DNA from: Helicobacter japonicus
GTDB lineage: Bacteria; Campylobacterota; Campylobacteria; Campylobacterales; Helicobacteraceae
Direction of reading: 5' to 3'
Length of the DNA: 64,000 bases
Assembly: GCF_000762845.2 (NCBI RefSeq)
Contig: NZ_JRMQ02000001.1
Location: 186,001 to 250,000 of the forward strand
Positions 53,127-62,055 of the stretch are shown here, one piece after another. Each line of letters begins with the position of its first letter. Position 1 is the stretch's first letter. The notes beneath the pieces are model-generated. The model ran no database searches and was not told the DNA's origin. It saw only the letters and a list, made by a program, of their open reading frames with translations. The position numbers and the translations under genes were made by a program.

Positions 53127-54455
53127 TTATCCAAACACCCTCTTAAAAATAGAATCCACATTTTTTGTATAATAACCATACTCAAAGCATTCCTTGATAG
53201 CTTCCTCGCCAATAAGCTCCACTAATTCAGAATCTGCAAGCAAATACTGCAAATATAAGCTTTCTCCTCTTTCATTCACCGCTGCCTTACCCTCTTGCAA
53301 GTCTTGCCACACTTTCATCGCGTTGCGTTGCACGATTTTATACGCATCTTCACGCGATACACCCTTTTTAGGCAATTCTAATAGAATCCTTTGTGAAAAC
53401 ACAAGCCCACCTGTAAGATTAAGGTTTTTCATCATATTTTTAGGATAAACAACAAGCTTTTCAATAAGCCCCTTAAGACGCATAAGCATAAAATCCGTAG
53501 TGATAAAGCTATCAGGCAAGATAAATCGCTCTACGCTACTATGGCTAATATCACGCTCGTGCCAAAGGGCGACATTCTCCATAGCAGGAAGCGCAAAAGA
53601 GCGTATCATACGACAAAGTCCGGTGATATTCTCACTTAGCACCGGATTGCGTTTGTGTGGCATTGCACTACTGCCTTTTTGCCCTTTTTCAAAATATTCC
53701 TCCGCTTCATACACCTCTGTGCGCTGCAAATGCCGCACCTCAACAGCAATTTTTTCACAACTACTAGCCAAAAGGGCTAAATCACTCATTAATCTTGCAT
53801 ATCTATCCCGCTGAATGACTTGATTACTCACAGGCGCGGCTTTCAATCCTAAATCCTTGCATACAATCTCCTCTAGCTCCATAGGCGTATGGGCGAGATT
53901 TCCCATTGCGCCACTTAGCTGCCCCACAGAAATGACTTCTAAAGTAGATTCTAAAGCCTTTAAATGTCGCTCTAACTCATCATACCAAATTGCTAAAACA
54001 AGCCCAAAGGTAATAGGCTCACCGTGGATTCCGTGAGAGCGACCTACCATAAGCGTTTGCTTATGCTCTATTGCGCGTTTTTTAATCACCTCTCTTAACT
54101 CCTCCACATCGCACAAGACAATCTTTAGTGAATCTCGCATTTGTAATGCCACAGCAGTATCAATGCAATCACTCGAAGTTATCCCATAATGCACCCAACG
54201 CGATTCTTCACCCAAAGATTCCGCAACACTTGTAGTAAAGGCGATTAAATCGTGCTTTGTAACCTTTTCTATCTCATCAATTCTTGCAATATCAAACTTC
54301 GCATTCTTGCATATTTTTTCACAATCGCTATCAGGGATTAGCCCTAGCTTGTTCCACCCACGCACTAAAGCTTTTTCTACCTCTAGCCAAGCAGAATATT
54401 TCGCATTTAAATCCCATAAACTTTTCATCTCTTCTCGCGCATATCGCTCTACCAT
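53127..54455 (-). CDS. purB: Adenylosuccinate lyase
   Basis: PurB acts twice in purine synthesis. The 442-residue protein has YAREEMKSLWDLNAKYSAWL, TKHDLIAFTTSVAESLG, the catalytic His segment MVGRSHGIHGEPITFGLVLA, and the fumarase-superfamily signature KGSSAMPHKRNPVLSENITG with the flexible-loop Ser. AAAGGAG precedes the start. The restriction cluster begins only 21 bases downstream, so read-through transcription from purB may feed the endonuclease gene. Confidence 0.97.
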   Translation of the reverse strand: MVERYAREEMKSLWDLNAKYSAWLEVEKALVRGWNKLGLIPDSDCEKICKNAKFDIARIDEIEKVTKHDLIAFTTSVAESLGEESRWVHYGITSSDCIDTAVALQMRDSLKIVLCDVEELREVIKKRAIEHKQTLMVGRSHGIHGEPITFGLVLAIWYDELERHLKALESTLEVISVGQLSGAMGNLAHTPMELEEIVCKDLGLKAAPVSNQVIQRDRYARLMSDLALLASSCEKIAVEVRHLQRTEVYEAEEYFEKGQKGSSAMPHKRNPVLSENITGLCRMIRSFALPAMENVALWHERDISHSSVERFILPDSFITTDFMLMRLKGLIEKLVVYPKNMMKNLNLTGGLVFSQRILLELPKKGVSREDAYKIVQRNAMKVWQDLQEGKAAVNERGESLYLQYLLADSELVELIGEEAIKECFEYGYYTKNVDSIFKRVFG

Positions 54456-54588
54456 AGAATCTCCTTTGCTATAAATAAAAGCAGATTTTAGCCAAATTTA
54501 TCTAAAAGCTTTTTGCTTAAAAACGCAAATACTTTAAAATACTAAAACTTTCTTGCCCTAAGTTTATAACATCATAAAAATTTTTAAC

Positions 54589-54594
54589 TATAAT
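54589..54594 (+). promoter_or_regulatory. -10 element of the uxs-GT90 operon
   Basis: TATAAT preceded by AAC lies 34 bases before the start at 54628. It is divergent from purB. Confidence 0.5.
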
Positions 54595-54627
54595 TAGCAG
54601 ATTCTAAAATCCATAAAAAGGATAACG

Positions 54628-55566
54628 ATGCTTAATAAAAAAGTTTTAGTTACTGGTGGAGCAGGGTTTTTAGGCTCACATCTATGTGAGAAGTTGCTAG
54701 AGAGAGGCGATGAGGTGCTTTGTGTGGATAATCTCTTCACTGGCACAAAACAAAATATAAGACATCTGCTCTCTAATCCACGATTTGAATTTATGCGCCA
54801 CGATGTAACCTTTCCTCTTTATGTGGAGGTCGATGAAATCTACAACTTAGCTTGTCCTGCCTCTCCTGTGCATTATCAATTTGACCCAGTGCAAACGACT
54901 AAAACTTCTGTAATGGGTGCGATTAATATGCTAGGATTAGCTAAAAGAGTAAAAGCCAAGATTCTCCAAGCCTCTACAAGTGAAGTGTATGGAGACCCAG
55001 AAATCCACCCACAAACAGAATCTTACAAAGGCAGCGTCAATCCTATTGGTATCCGTGCGTGTTATGATGAGGGCAAACGATGTGCAGAGACATTATTCTT
55101 TGATTATCAAAGACAACATAACCTTAATATTAAGGTAATGAGAATCTTTAACACCTATGGACCTAGAATGCACCCAAATGATGGGCGTGTCGTGAGTAAT
55201 TTTATTATTCAAGCACTCAAAGGCGAAGATATTACTATTTATGGCGAGGGACGCCAAACTCGTAGTTTTTGCTATGTCGATGATTTGATTAATGGAATGA
55301 TAAAACTTATGGATAGTAGAGATGGATTCTATGGACCTGTGAATATCGGTAATCCAAATGAATTTAGTATGATTGAACTTGCAAACGCAGTGTTAGAACT
55401 TACACAATCTCAATCTAAGCTTGTTTTTTTACCCTTGCCTCAAGATGACCCAAAGCAGCGACAACCCGATATTAGTCTCGCTCAAAGTGAGCTAAAATGG
55501 AATCCGAGTATTGAATTAAAAGAGGGATTAACAAAGACGATTGCATATTTTAGAGGACTTTTATAG
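54628..55566 (+). CDS. UDP-glucuronate decarboxylase (UDP-xylose synthase)
   Basis: The 312-residue short-chain dehydrogenase has the Rossmann start [20 protein letters not shown], the catalytic [20 protein letters not shown] with [20 protein letters not shown] (YxxxK as YDEGK), and [15 protein letters not shown]. The RACYDEGKR and CPASPVHYQ segments are hallmarks of UXS enzymes rather than RmlB or GalE. It would make UDP-xylose from UDP-glucuronate in the cytosol. The UDP-glucose dehydrogenase that must supply the substrate is not in this window. The GT90 gene follows 8 bases later and is the obvious user. Confidence 0.9.
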   Translation: MLNKKVLVTGGAGFLGSHLCEKLLERGDEVLCVDNLFTGTKQNIRHLLSNPRFEFMRHDVTFPLYVEVDEIYNLACPASPVHYQFDPVQTTKTSVMGAINMLGLAKRVKAKILQASTSEVYGDPEIHPQTESYKGSVNPIGIRACYDEGKRCAETLFFDYQRQHNLNIKVMRIFNTYGPRMHPNDGRVVSNFIIQALKGEDITIYGEGRQTRSFCYVDDLINGMIKLMDSRDGFYGPVNIGNPNEFSMIELANAVLELTQSQSKLVFLPLPQDDPKQRQPDISLAQSELKWNPSIELKEGLTKTIAYFRGLL

Positions 55567-55574
55567 GCATTTTT

Positions 55575-56579
55575 ATGAAAAATAATTACTTTCTCTACAA
55601 CCTTAAAGGTATCGCACGTTCCTTTACACCTGCGATATTTTTACCCAAGAATCGTGAGAAGATTCTAAAAGATGTGCTTGCACGCCCTGATATTGAATAT
55701 ATTAAATCACGTGTAGATTATTATTGTCAGCTTGATAGCCCTATCACACTCGATGATGAAGCGAAAAATCTTAGCTTTGTGCGATTTACACGCAAGAAAA
55801 GCGTGTATTTTTTTGATACCTATGAATACACAAGATATTTTCCACAAGATTTTAAGGCACATTTTGAATTTGGTGATGTAAATTATATCTGCCCTAAGCC
55901 ATCTATTACAAAATCTCGCCCTATACAATCTTATGCTACATCACTACAAGGTGCTGGGGGGGGGGAATTAATAGAATCCAATCCACCATTTTCTAATTCT
56001 ACCTTGCTTAATCTCGAAAAAGTGCGGCATTTTACTTTTATCAATGACCCTTATACCTTTGAAAACAAGCAAGATAAACTTTTTTATCGTGGTGGCATTT
56101 ATCAATCTCATCGCACAGCATTTTTTGAGAAATATTTTAATCATCGACTTTGTGATTTAGGGCATACAGGAAGTAAGACTATCCACAAAGAATGGCAAAA
56201 AGCCAAAATTGGCATAGCCAAACATTTACCTTACAAATTTTTACTCTCTTTAGAGGGAAATGATGTCGCGAGCAATCTTAAATGGGTGATGAGCTCCAAT
56301 TCTCTTGCAGTTATGCCAAATCCAAAATTTGAAACTTGGTTTATGGAGGGCAGACTTTTGCCAAATATTCATTATATGCAAATTCGTGATGATTATGCTG
56401 ATGTAGAAGAAAAGCTAATTTTTTTTATCAAACACCCAAATGATGCTAAAGAGATTATCCACAATGCCCACAATTATATTAAGCAATTTTTTGATAAAAA
56501 GCGTGAGGCTATTATCTCACTTCTCGTGCTTGAAAAATATTTTTATTACACAGGACAAATTGATACACTTAGAATCTAA
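55575..56579 (+). CDS. GT90 (CAP10/LpsA-like) glycosyltransferase with phase-variable G10 tract (ON)
   Basis: This 334-residue protein has the CAP10/GT90 signature in KLFYRGGIYQSHRTAFFEKY, HLPYKFLLSLEGNDVASNLK and WVMSSNSLAVMPNPKFETWF, then MEGRLLPNIHY. GT90 enzymes transfer xylose or glucose; bacterial LpsA-type members act on lipopolysaccharide. A G10 run at 55956-55965 encodes three glycines in frame, so the gene is ON here. Pairing with UDP-xylose synthase suggests a xylosyltransferase (inference). The ribosome site is weak, consistent with coupling to the upstream gene. Confidence 0.85.
   Translation: MKNNYFLYNLKGIARSFTPAIFLPKNREKILKDVLARPDIEYIKSRVDYYCQLDSPITLDDEAKNLSFVRFTRKKSVYFFDTYEYTRYFPQDFKAHFEFGDVNYICPKPSITKSRPIQSYATSLQGAGGGELIESNPPFSNSTLLNLEKVRHFTFINDPYTFENKQDKLFYRGGIYQSHRTAFFEKYFNHRLCDLGHTGSKTIHKEWQKAKIGIAKHLPYKFLLSLEGNDVASNLKWVMSSNSLAVMPNPKFETWFMEGRLLPNIHYMQIRDDYADVEEKLIFFIKHPNDAKEIIHNAHNYIKQFFDKKREAIISLLVLEKYFYYTGQIDTLRI
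55956..55965 (+). repeat. G10 phase-variation tract in the GT90 gene
   Basis: Ten guanines at codons 128-131 read GCT-GGG-GGG-GGG-GAA in frame. Loss or gain of one would truncate the enzyme before its donor-binding region. Confidence 0.9.
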
Positions 56580-56616
56580 AAACTAAAGCAGATTTTAATA
56601 ATATGTTATTTAAGCC

Positions 56617-56642
56617 CCACCTTGTGGGATTTTACAAGGTGG
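56617..56642. terminator. Bidirectional terminator between GT90 gene and lctP
   Basis: CCACCTTGT and ACAAGGTGG form a perfect 9-bp stem around an 8-base loop in the 74-base gap between convergent genes. Its position suits both transcripts, though the T-runs on either side are short. Confidence 0.6.
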
Positions 56643-56653
56643 AAGTTTATACC

Positions 56654-58417
56654 TTAAAGCGCGATTGGCGCAGGTATGATGGCTGGTAAAAACATAGCAA
56701 TGATTGCTGTCCAAATACCAATAAGAATGATAAAGGCGATTGAGTATTTCAAAGTGAATCTAAAGAGTTCAGATTCTTTACCCACTAAGCCCACCGCTGC
56801 ACACGCAATAGCAATACTTTGAGGACTTATCATCTTACCTACCACACCACCTACGGAGTTTGCAGCCAAGAATAAAGTTTCTTTCACACCAAGCTCTTGT
56901 GCGGTAACTTGTTGAAGCGGACCAAAGAGGAGATTTGAACTTGTATCACTTCCTGTAATAAATACGCCAAGCCAACCAATCACAGGGCTAAAGAATGCAA
57001 AGGCATCGCCTGTTTTTGCAAAAGCGATTCCCAAAGTCGTGCTCATACCACTATTTTTTGAAATAAAAGCAAAGGCAACGACAAGACCGATTGTAATACA
57101 AGGGATAGCCATTTCTTTTAATGTATCTCCAAGTGCATCTTCTACGATATTTGATTTTATCCTTAAGAATGCTATGCTCAAAAAAGCAGCTATCAAAATA
57201 GCTGTTCCTGCTTGAAGTGCAATAAGATTCATTGTCAAATCAACTTTTACAGGCTTACCATTAGGGTCAAGTATAGTTCCAGTAAGAGCGTTAAAAGTCA
57301 TAGTTACTTGTGTATAGTTTAATGCCCCGATTTGATGATAACCTATGATTGCTCCTGCTTCATCTGTAATGGGTTTTATACTAAAGAAGAAGCTATCTTG
57401 TGGTAAAGCAACAGCGGCATTTAATAAATCTGCATTTTCAAATAAGATTTTCTTGATTTCAAATACTGCTTTAAACCAAGGTTGAGTCCAAATAATAACA
57501 CAAGTAATGAGCAAGATAAAAGGAAGCCACGCTTTAAAGATTTGTCCAACACTCAATGTATTTGTGTGTGAAAAATTCTTCTCATCATCTAACCTAAAGA
57601 TATTTTTAGGTTGCCAAACGCGCAAAAAGAGAGTTGTGCAAGCAAGTGAGACGATTGCTGAAACAATATCTGGTAATTCCGCCCCTAAGTAATTTGAGCT
57701 ATAAAATTGTGTCGCTGTGAAACTTAATGCCGCTACCAAAATAGCCGGGAAAGTTTCTTTCACACCCTTCAATCCGTCCATTAAAAATACAATAAAAAAT
57801 GGGATAGTCAAGCTAAGTGGCACAAGCATTCTACCTACCATAGCTGCTACGGCGTGCTGCTCGATGCCTACAAGGTTACACATTGCAATAATTGGAATCC
57901 CAACTGCACCAAATGCCACAGGAGCGGTATTTGCAATTAAACAAAGTCCAGCTGCATATAATGGACGAAGTCCTAAGCCCACAAGGAGTGCTGCTGTAAT
58001 GGCAACAGGTCCCCCAAACCCAATCGCTCCTTCCAAGAATGAACCAAAACAAAATCCAATCAAAATCACTTGGATTCTATGATCTGGCGTGATAGACATC
58101 ACACTTTGTTTAATCACCTCAAAAGAGCCGGATTTCACAGAAAGTTTATAGAGGAAAATTGCCGCGATAATAATCCAAGCAATAGGCCACATTCCTTGTG
58201 CGAAGCCTTGCACAAAGCTCTCCCCAATGAGTGAAAAAGGCATATTATAAACATAGAATGCTATTAAGGTTGCCACAACCACAGTAATAAAACCTGCCTG
58301 ATAACCTTTTAATTTAAAAATCAAAAGACAAGCTAAAAAACAAGCAATAGGCAAAAATGCAATAAGCGCACTCAACCATATATTTGATAATGGATCATAG
58401 ACTTGCTGCCATACCAT
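56654..58417 (-). CDS. lctP: L-lactate permease
   Basis: The 587-residue protein has about 12-14 membrane helices and the LctP landmarks GFCFGSFLEGAIGFGGPVAI, LIANTAPVAFGAVGIPIIAM, GVFITGSDTSSNLLFGPLQQ and SVGGVVGKMISPQSIAIACA. It imports lactate (and probably glycolate) with protons. The start at 58417 follows GAAGGAG. It diverges from lutABC, whose products oxidise the imported lactate, the same pairing as H. pylori HP0137-HP0141. It is slightly longer than the H. pylori permeases because of a loop near residues 335-395. Confidence 0.95.
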   Translation of the reverse strand: MVWQQVYDPLSNIWLSALIAFLPIACFLACLLIFKLKGYQAGFITVVVATLIAFYVYNMPFSLIGESFVQGFAQGMWPIAWIIIAAIFLYKLSVKSGSFEVIKQSVMSITPDHRIQVILIGFCFGSFLEGAIGFGGPVAITAALLVGLGLRPLYAAGLCLIANTAPVAFGAVGIPIIAMCNLVGIEQHAVAAMVGRMLVPLSLTIPFFIVFLMDGLKGVKETFPAILVAALSFTATQFYSSNYLGAELPDIVSAIVSLACTTLFLRVWQPKNIFRLDDEKNFSHTNTLSVGQIFKAWLPFILLITCVIIWTQPWFKAVFEIKKILFENADLLNAAVALPQDSFFFSIKPITDEAGAIIGYHQIGALNYTQVTMTFNALTGTILDPNGKPVKVDLTMNLIALQAGTAILIAAFLSIAFLRIKSNIVEDALGDTLKEMAIPCITIGLVVAFAFISKNSGMSTTLGIAFAKTGDAFAFFSPVIGWLGVFITGSDTSSNLLFGPLQQVTAQELGVKETLFLAANSVGGVVGKMISPQSIAIACAAVGLVGKESELFRFTLKYSIAFIILIGIWTAIIAMFLPAIIPAPIAL

Positions 58418-58471
58418 ACATACTCCTTCAAAATTTAATACAAGCAATTCTTTATATTTGCTCACTGGGAT

Positions 58472-58477
58472 AGTATA
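58472..58477 (-). promoter_or_regulatory. -10 element of lctP
   Basis: TATACT on the minus strand is positioned to start transcription near 58465, about 48 bases before the lctP start. Confidence 0.4.
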
Positions 58478-58597
58478 TAGAAAAAAGCTTAAGGCATAGC
58501 AAAAATGTAACTATATTTTAGCCCCAATATGTAGAAATCTCACATTATTAAAAGCAATGATATTCCAGAAGAGATAAGCTATAAATATTTTTTACTC

Positions 58598-58656
58598 ATT
58601 CAAAAAAGTAAAGCAAAAGTTTATGATTTTTGAATTTATCAATGAGCATTTTTGAA
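58598..58656. promoter_or_regulatory. Repeated ATTTTTGAA half-sites in the lctP-lutA divergent region
   Basis: ATTCAAAAA (58598-58606) and TTTTTGAAT (58627-58635) form a perfect inverted pair. ATTTTTGAA recurs in direct orientation at 58626 and 58648, 22 bases or two helical turns apart. This is the only repeated structure in the 354-base gap and lies between the two promoters, so it is a candidate operator array for a lactate-responsive regulator. Confidence 0.35.
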
Positions 58657-58720
58657 ACATTATGAGAAAAGAAAAAAATTTCAATTTTTAGCCTTTAATG
58701 TATTTTTAAATCTCTAAGTC

Positions 58721-58726
58721 TATAAT
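58721..58726 (+). promoter_or_regulatory. -10 element of the lutABC operon
   Basis: TATAAT lies 46 bases before lutA. No -35 consensus is apparent. Confidence 0.55.
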
Positions 58727-58771
58727 TACGGGATATATCGAAAATATGGCAATTTAAAGGAAGGAGTAAAA

Positions 58772-59503
58772 ATGCGAGTATTTTTTTTCTCAACTTGTCT
58801 AGGCAGTGTAGCGTATGCTGATACTTGTGTAAATGCAATCAAATTACTACAAAAAGAGGGTTGTGAGGTAGTTTTTAAAAAAGACCAAACTTGCTGCGCA
58901 CAGCCAAGCTATAATTCAGGTTATTATGAGGAAAGTCGTAAGATAGCCTTGTATAATATAGATCTTTTTAAAGGAGATGAGCCAATTATCGTGCCATCAG
59001 GTTCTTGTGCAGGTATGATGAAAGAGGATTATCTTGCACTTTTTGAAGGCGAAAGTGAATTTGAAAGAGTAAAGCAATTCAGCAGTCGCGTGTATGATTT
59101 AGGTGAGTATCTCCACAAGATTCTAAAAGTTAAGTATGAAGACAAAGGTATGCCGACAAAAGTTACTTGGCATAGTAATTGCCACGCTTTACGCACTTCC
59201 AAAGTAGTAGATAGTGCAAAAGCACTTATTCGTTCATTACAAAATGTGGAACTTATCGAGCTAGAGCGTGAAGAGGAATGCTGCGGTTTTGGTGGAACTT
59301 TTAGCATCAAAGAACCTGAAGTTTCAAATGCAATGGTAAGCCAAAAAATTGAGGATATTCTTTCAAGAAATGTAGAATATGTCATCTCTGCAGACGCAGG
59401 GTGCTTACTCAATATCAGCGGCGCGATGAAAAAACAAAATATTGCGCTCAAGCCTATACATCTCTATGATTTTTTAGCCCAAAGAATCGGATTAGGAGCA
59501 TAA
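58772..59503 (+). CDS. lutA: L-lactate utilisation protein LutA (CCG-domain subunit)
   Basis: The 243-residue protein has two cysteine-rich CCG domains, CCAQPSYNSGYYEE with SGSCAGMM and, in the second half, HSNCHALRTS with EEECCGFGGTFSIKEPE. This is the LutA/YkgE plan that binds an unusual FeS cluster. LutA, LutB and LutC form a membrane-associated complex oxidising L-lactate to pyruvate. AAGGAAGGAG gives a strong ribosome site. lutB follows one base after the stop. Confidence 0.95.
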   Translation: MRVFFFSTCLGSVAYADTCVNAIKLLQKEGCEVVFKKDQTCCAQPSYNSGYYEESRKIALYNIDLFKGDEPIIVPSGSCAGMMKEDYLALFEGESEFERVKQFSSRVYDLGEYLHKILKVKYEDKGMPTKVTWHSNCHALRTSKVVDSAKALIRSLQNVELIELEREEECCGFGGTFSIKEPEVSNAMVSQKIEDILSRNVEYVISADAGCLLNISGAMKKQNIALKPIHLYDFLAQRIGLGA

Positions 59504-59504
59504 T

Positions 59505-60944
59505 ATGAGTCATCAAGAACACACAAATATTGTCCATACCAAACTCAACGATAAGCAATTAAGGAAAAATTTAAAAAGCGTTATGGATACGCTCAAAACT
59601 AATCGCAAGAATCTTATCACCTCTCGCTACACAGATTGGGAAGCTTTGCGCGAGCAAGGCAAAGCAGTCAAACAAAAATCCCTCTCACAGCTCAACATTC
59701 TTCTTGAAAGATTTGAACAAAATGCCACAAAAAACGGATTCATTGTGCATTGGGCAACTGATAGCAAAGAAGTCAATGAAATCATTTATAAGCTTATGCA
59801 AGAAAAAAGAGTGAATAAAATTTTAAAAGGCAAATCAATGGCGAGCGAAGAAACGCATTTAAATGCCTTTTTAAAACAAAAAGGCATTAATCCTATTGAA
59901 ACAGATTTAGGCGAACTTATCATTCAGCTTATTGATGAACCACCAGTGCATATTGTCGCCCCAGCCATTCATAAAAATCGCTACCAAATTGGTGAGATAT
60001 TCCAACAAAAACTCGGTGCGAATTTAGAATCTGAACCAGAAAAACTCAATGAAATTGCACGCGTGCATTTGAGAAAAGAATTCCAAGAATTTAAAATGGG
60101 ACTAAGTGGCGTTAATTTTGCCATTGCGAACGAAGGTGCAATTTGGCTTATTGAAAATGAGGGTAATGGGCGTATGAGCACTACTGCAAGCGATATTCAT
60201 ATTGCTATTTGCGGTATTGAAAAAATTGTTGAGAGTTTTGAAGACGCCTCTATTCTTGATGCACTTCTTGTGCCTTCAGCCACAGGCGCACCTATTACTT
60301 GCTACAACAATATCATCACTTCCCCGCGTAAAGAAGGTGAGCTAGATGGACCAAAAGAGGTGCATATCATTATGCTTGATAATAATCGCTCCACAATGCT
60401 TAAAGATTCTCATTTTTACCGCGCACTCTCTTGCATTCGCTGTGGAACTTGTCTCAATCATTGCCCTGTGTATGACAAAATCGGAGGACACGCATATCTT
60501 AGCACCTATCCCGGACCCATTGGTGAAGTGATTTCACCTCAACTCTTTGGTATGAAAAATTTTGGACATATGGTGAATCTTTGCTCGCTTTGCGGGCGAT
60601 GTAGTGAAGTATGCCCTGTGAAGATTCCACTTGCAGAACTTATTCGTGATTTACGCAGTGAAAAGGTAGGGCAAGGGCGCAAGAATCTTAAAAATAATGA
60701 TGATTCGTTGCGCGACAAAAATGAAGAATATATGATGAGGCAGTTTGCTAAGGCTGCGACTAATGGTAATAGTTGGCGTAAATTATTAGACTTACCAAGC
60801 AAACCTCTACTTATGCCACTAGCAAAGATTTTTAGTAGTTTTATACCTGGGCTTAAAAATTGGGTGGCTTATCGCACTTTCCCTACATTGAATGGGAAAC
60901 TCCACAAAAAAGTATCAAATATGAAAGGAGTAATCTATGAGTAA
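59505..60944 (+). CDS. lutB: L-lactate utilisation iron-sulfur protein LutB
   Basis: This 479-residue protein has an LUD domain in the N-terminal two-thirds (VHWATDSKEVNEIIYKLMQE, LSGVNFAIANEGAIWLIENE) and then two 4Fe-4S clusters, CIRCGTCLNHCPVY and CSLCGRCSEVCPVKIPL. A C-terminal helical tail matches the LutB family (DUF3390-like). It passes electrons from lactate oxidation towards the quinone pool. Its stop overlaps lutC by 8 bases. Confidence 0.95.
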   Translation: MSHQEHTNIVHTKLNDKQLRKNLKSVMDTLKTNRKNLITSRYTDWEALREQGKAVKQKSLSQLNILLERFEQNATKNGFIVHWATDSKEVNEIIYKLMQEKRVNKILKGKSMASEETHLNAFLKQKGINPIETDLGELIIQLIDEPPVHIVAPAIHKNRYQIGEIFQQKLGANLESEPEKLNEIARVHLRKEFQEFKMGLSGVNFAIANEGAIWLIENEGNGRMSTTASDIHIAICGIEKIVESFEDASILDALLVPSATGAPITCYNNIITSPRKEGELDGPKEVHIIMLDNNRSTMLKDSHFYRALSCIRCGTCLNHCPVYDKIGGHAYLSTYPGPIGEVISPQLFGMKNFGHMVNLCSLCGRCSEVCPVKIPLAELIRDLRSEKVGQGRKNLKNNDDSLRDKNEEYMMRQFAKAATNGNSWRKLLDLPSKPLLMPLAKIFSSFIPGLKNWVAYRTFPTLNGKLHKKVSNMKGVIYE

Positions 60945-61596
60945 GCAAGCAATTTTAGACAATGTTAAGGCTTCATTGCAAGCTAATCCTCTTGCCACGC
61001 AATCTTCGCATTATGTTAATCCAATGAAAAGCACAAATACCGATAAAATACAAGAATACATCACCTTGCAAAATGCTAACAAGGCTATCGTGATAGAATC
61101 TAGCCCTGATGCACTCATACAAGATATACATAAGGCTCTTGTGGAAGCACAAGCACACAAGATTCTTTATAACCTCAATATCAAAGATACCTGCAATATT
61201 GAATCCTTGCGCGGCTTAAAAGATACAGATTCTATGGAATTTATTGCATATGAAAAAAGCGTTGATGAAAACAGAGCGCAATTATTTCAAATTGATACTT
61301 CTATTATCCACGCAAATTGTGGTGTGGCAAATCTTGGCGTTATTGGTATCGCATCACATAAAAATGCGCCGCGACTTTCCTCACTCATTACAAGAACTTG
61401 TATCGTGCTGCTTAAAAAATCTACCATTGTGCCACATTTTTATGATGGCGTATGCGCACTTAAAGCTCAAAGTGAAAATGGTATCCTGCCGACTAATATG
61501 ATTTTTATCGCTGGACCTTCGCGCACTGCGGATATTGAACTACAAACCGTCTTTGGTGTGCATGGCTCATTACGCACTTATGTAATTTTATATTAA
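60937..61596 (+). CDS. lutC: L-lactate utilisation protein LutC
   Basis: The 219-residue single LUD-domain protein has FQIDTSIIHANCGVANLGVI and ends FIAGPSRTADIELQTVFGVH followed by GSLRTYVILY, the conserved GPSRTADIE...GVHGP element of LutC (with Ser for Pro here). AAAGGAG lies within the lutB coding end. It is the last member of the lut complex; the regulatory gene follows 17 bases later. Confidence 0.93.
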   Translation: MSKQAILDNVKASLQANPLATQSSHYVNPMKSTNTDKIQEYITLQNANKAIVIESSPDALIQDIHKALVEAQAHKILYNLNIKDTCNIESLRGLKDTDSMEFIAYEKSVDENRAQLFQIDTSIIHANCGVANLGVIGIASHKNAPRLSSLITRTCIVLLKKSTIVPHFYDGVCALKAQSENGILPTNMIFIAGPSRTADIELQTVFGVHGSLRTYVILY

Positions 61597-61613
61597 CTTT
61601 TGAAGGAGCATAT

Positions 61614-62003
61614 ATGAATGTTTTTGCACGATTTTGGTTTGAAAAAGATGATAAAAGCTACATTGGCGTAGGGCGCATTGAGCTTCTCACACGTATAGCA
61701 GAATCTGGCTCTATATCAAAAGCTGCAAAACAAATGCGTATGAGCTATAAAGCAGCGTGGGATAGCGTAGATATTATGAATAAACTTTCCCCCTCTCCAC
61801 TTGTGCAATCTAACAATGGTGGTAAAGGTGGAGGTGGCACAAAGCTCACACCACTAGGACATAAAGCTATTGAAACATTCAATGAAATTGAGAGGGTGAA
61901 AAATATATTTTTTGATTATTTGGATAACTCACAAGATTTTGATGAGATTCTCTTAAAATTATCACATTTAGAATCTGCTTTAAAAGATTTTAAAAACTCT
62001 TAA
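61614..62003 (+). CDS. ModE-like winged-helix DNA-binding protein
   Basis: The 129-residue protein is mostly a ModE N-terminal-type winged helix: VGRIELLTRIAESGSISKAA, then KQMRMSYKAAWDSVDIMNKL, and the wing with NNGGKGGGGTKLTPLGHKAI. A short C-terminal helical tail replaces the molybdate-binding TOBE domains of full ModE. GAAGGAG precedes it. Lying 17 bases after lutC, it is probably co-transcribed; it may regulate the lactate genes or molybdenum metabolism, and the sequence does not tell which. Confidence 0.82.
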   Translation: MNVFARFWFEKDDKSYIGVGRIELLTRIAESGSISKAAKQMRMSYKAAWDSVDIMNKLSPSPLVQSNNGGKGGGGTKLTPLGHKAIETFNEIERVKNIFFDYLDNSQDFDEILLKLSHLESALKDFKNS

Positions 62004-62055
62004 CTCATTAGCTTAACTAGGTTTTATACTCATTTCGCAAATTATAAGGAGAAAA

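Noticed and set aside
57717-58082. 121-codon open frame on the plus strand
   Set aside because: Antisense to lctP membrane helices; such frames arise from hydrophobic codon bias and it has no ribosome site.
59029-59451. 140-codon open frame on the minus strand
   Set aside because: Antisense to lutA, whose CCG domains are unmistakable.
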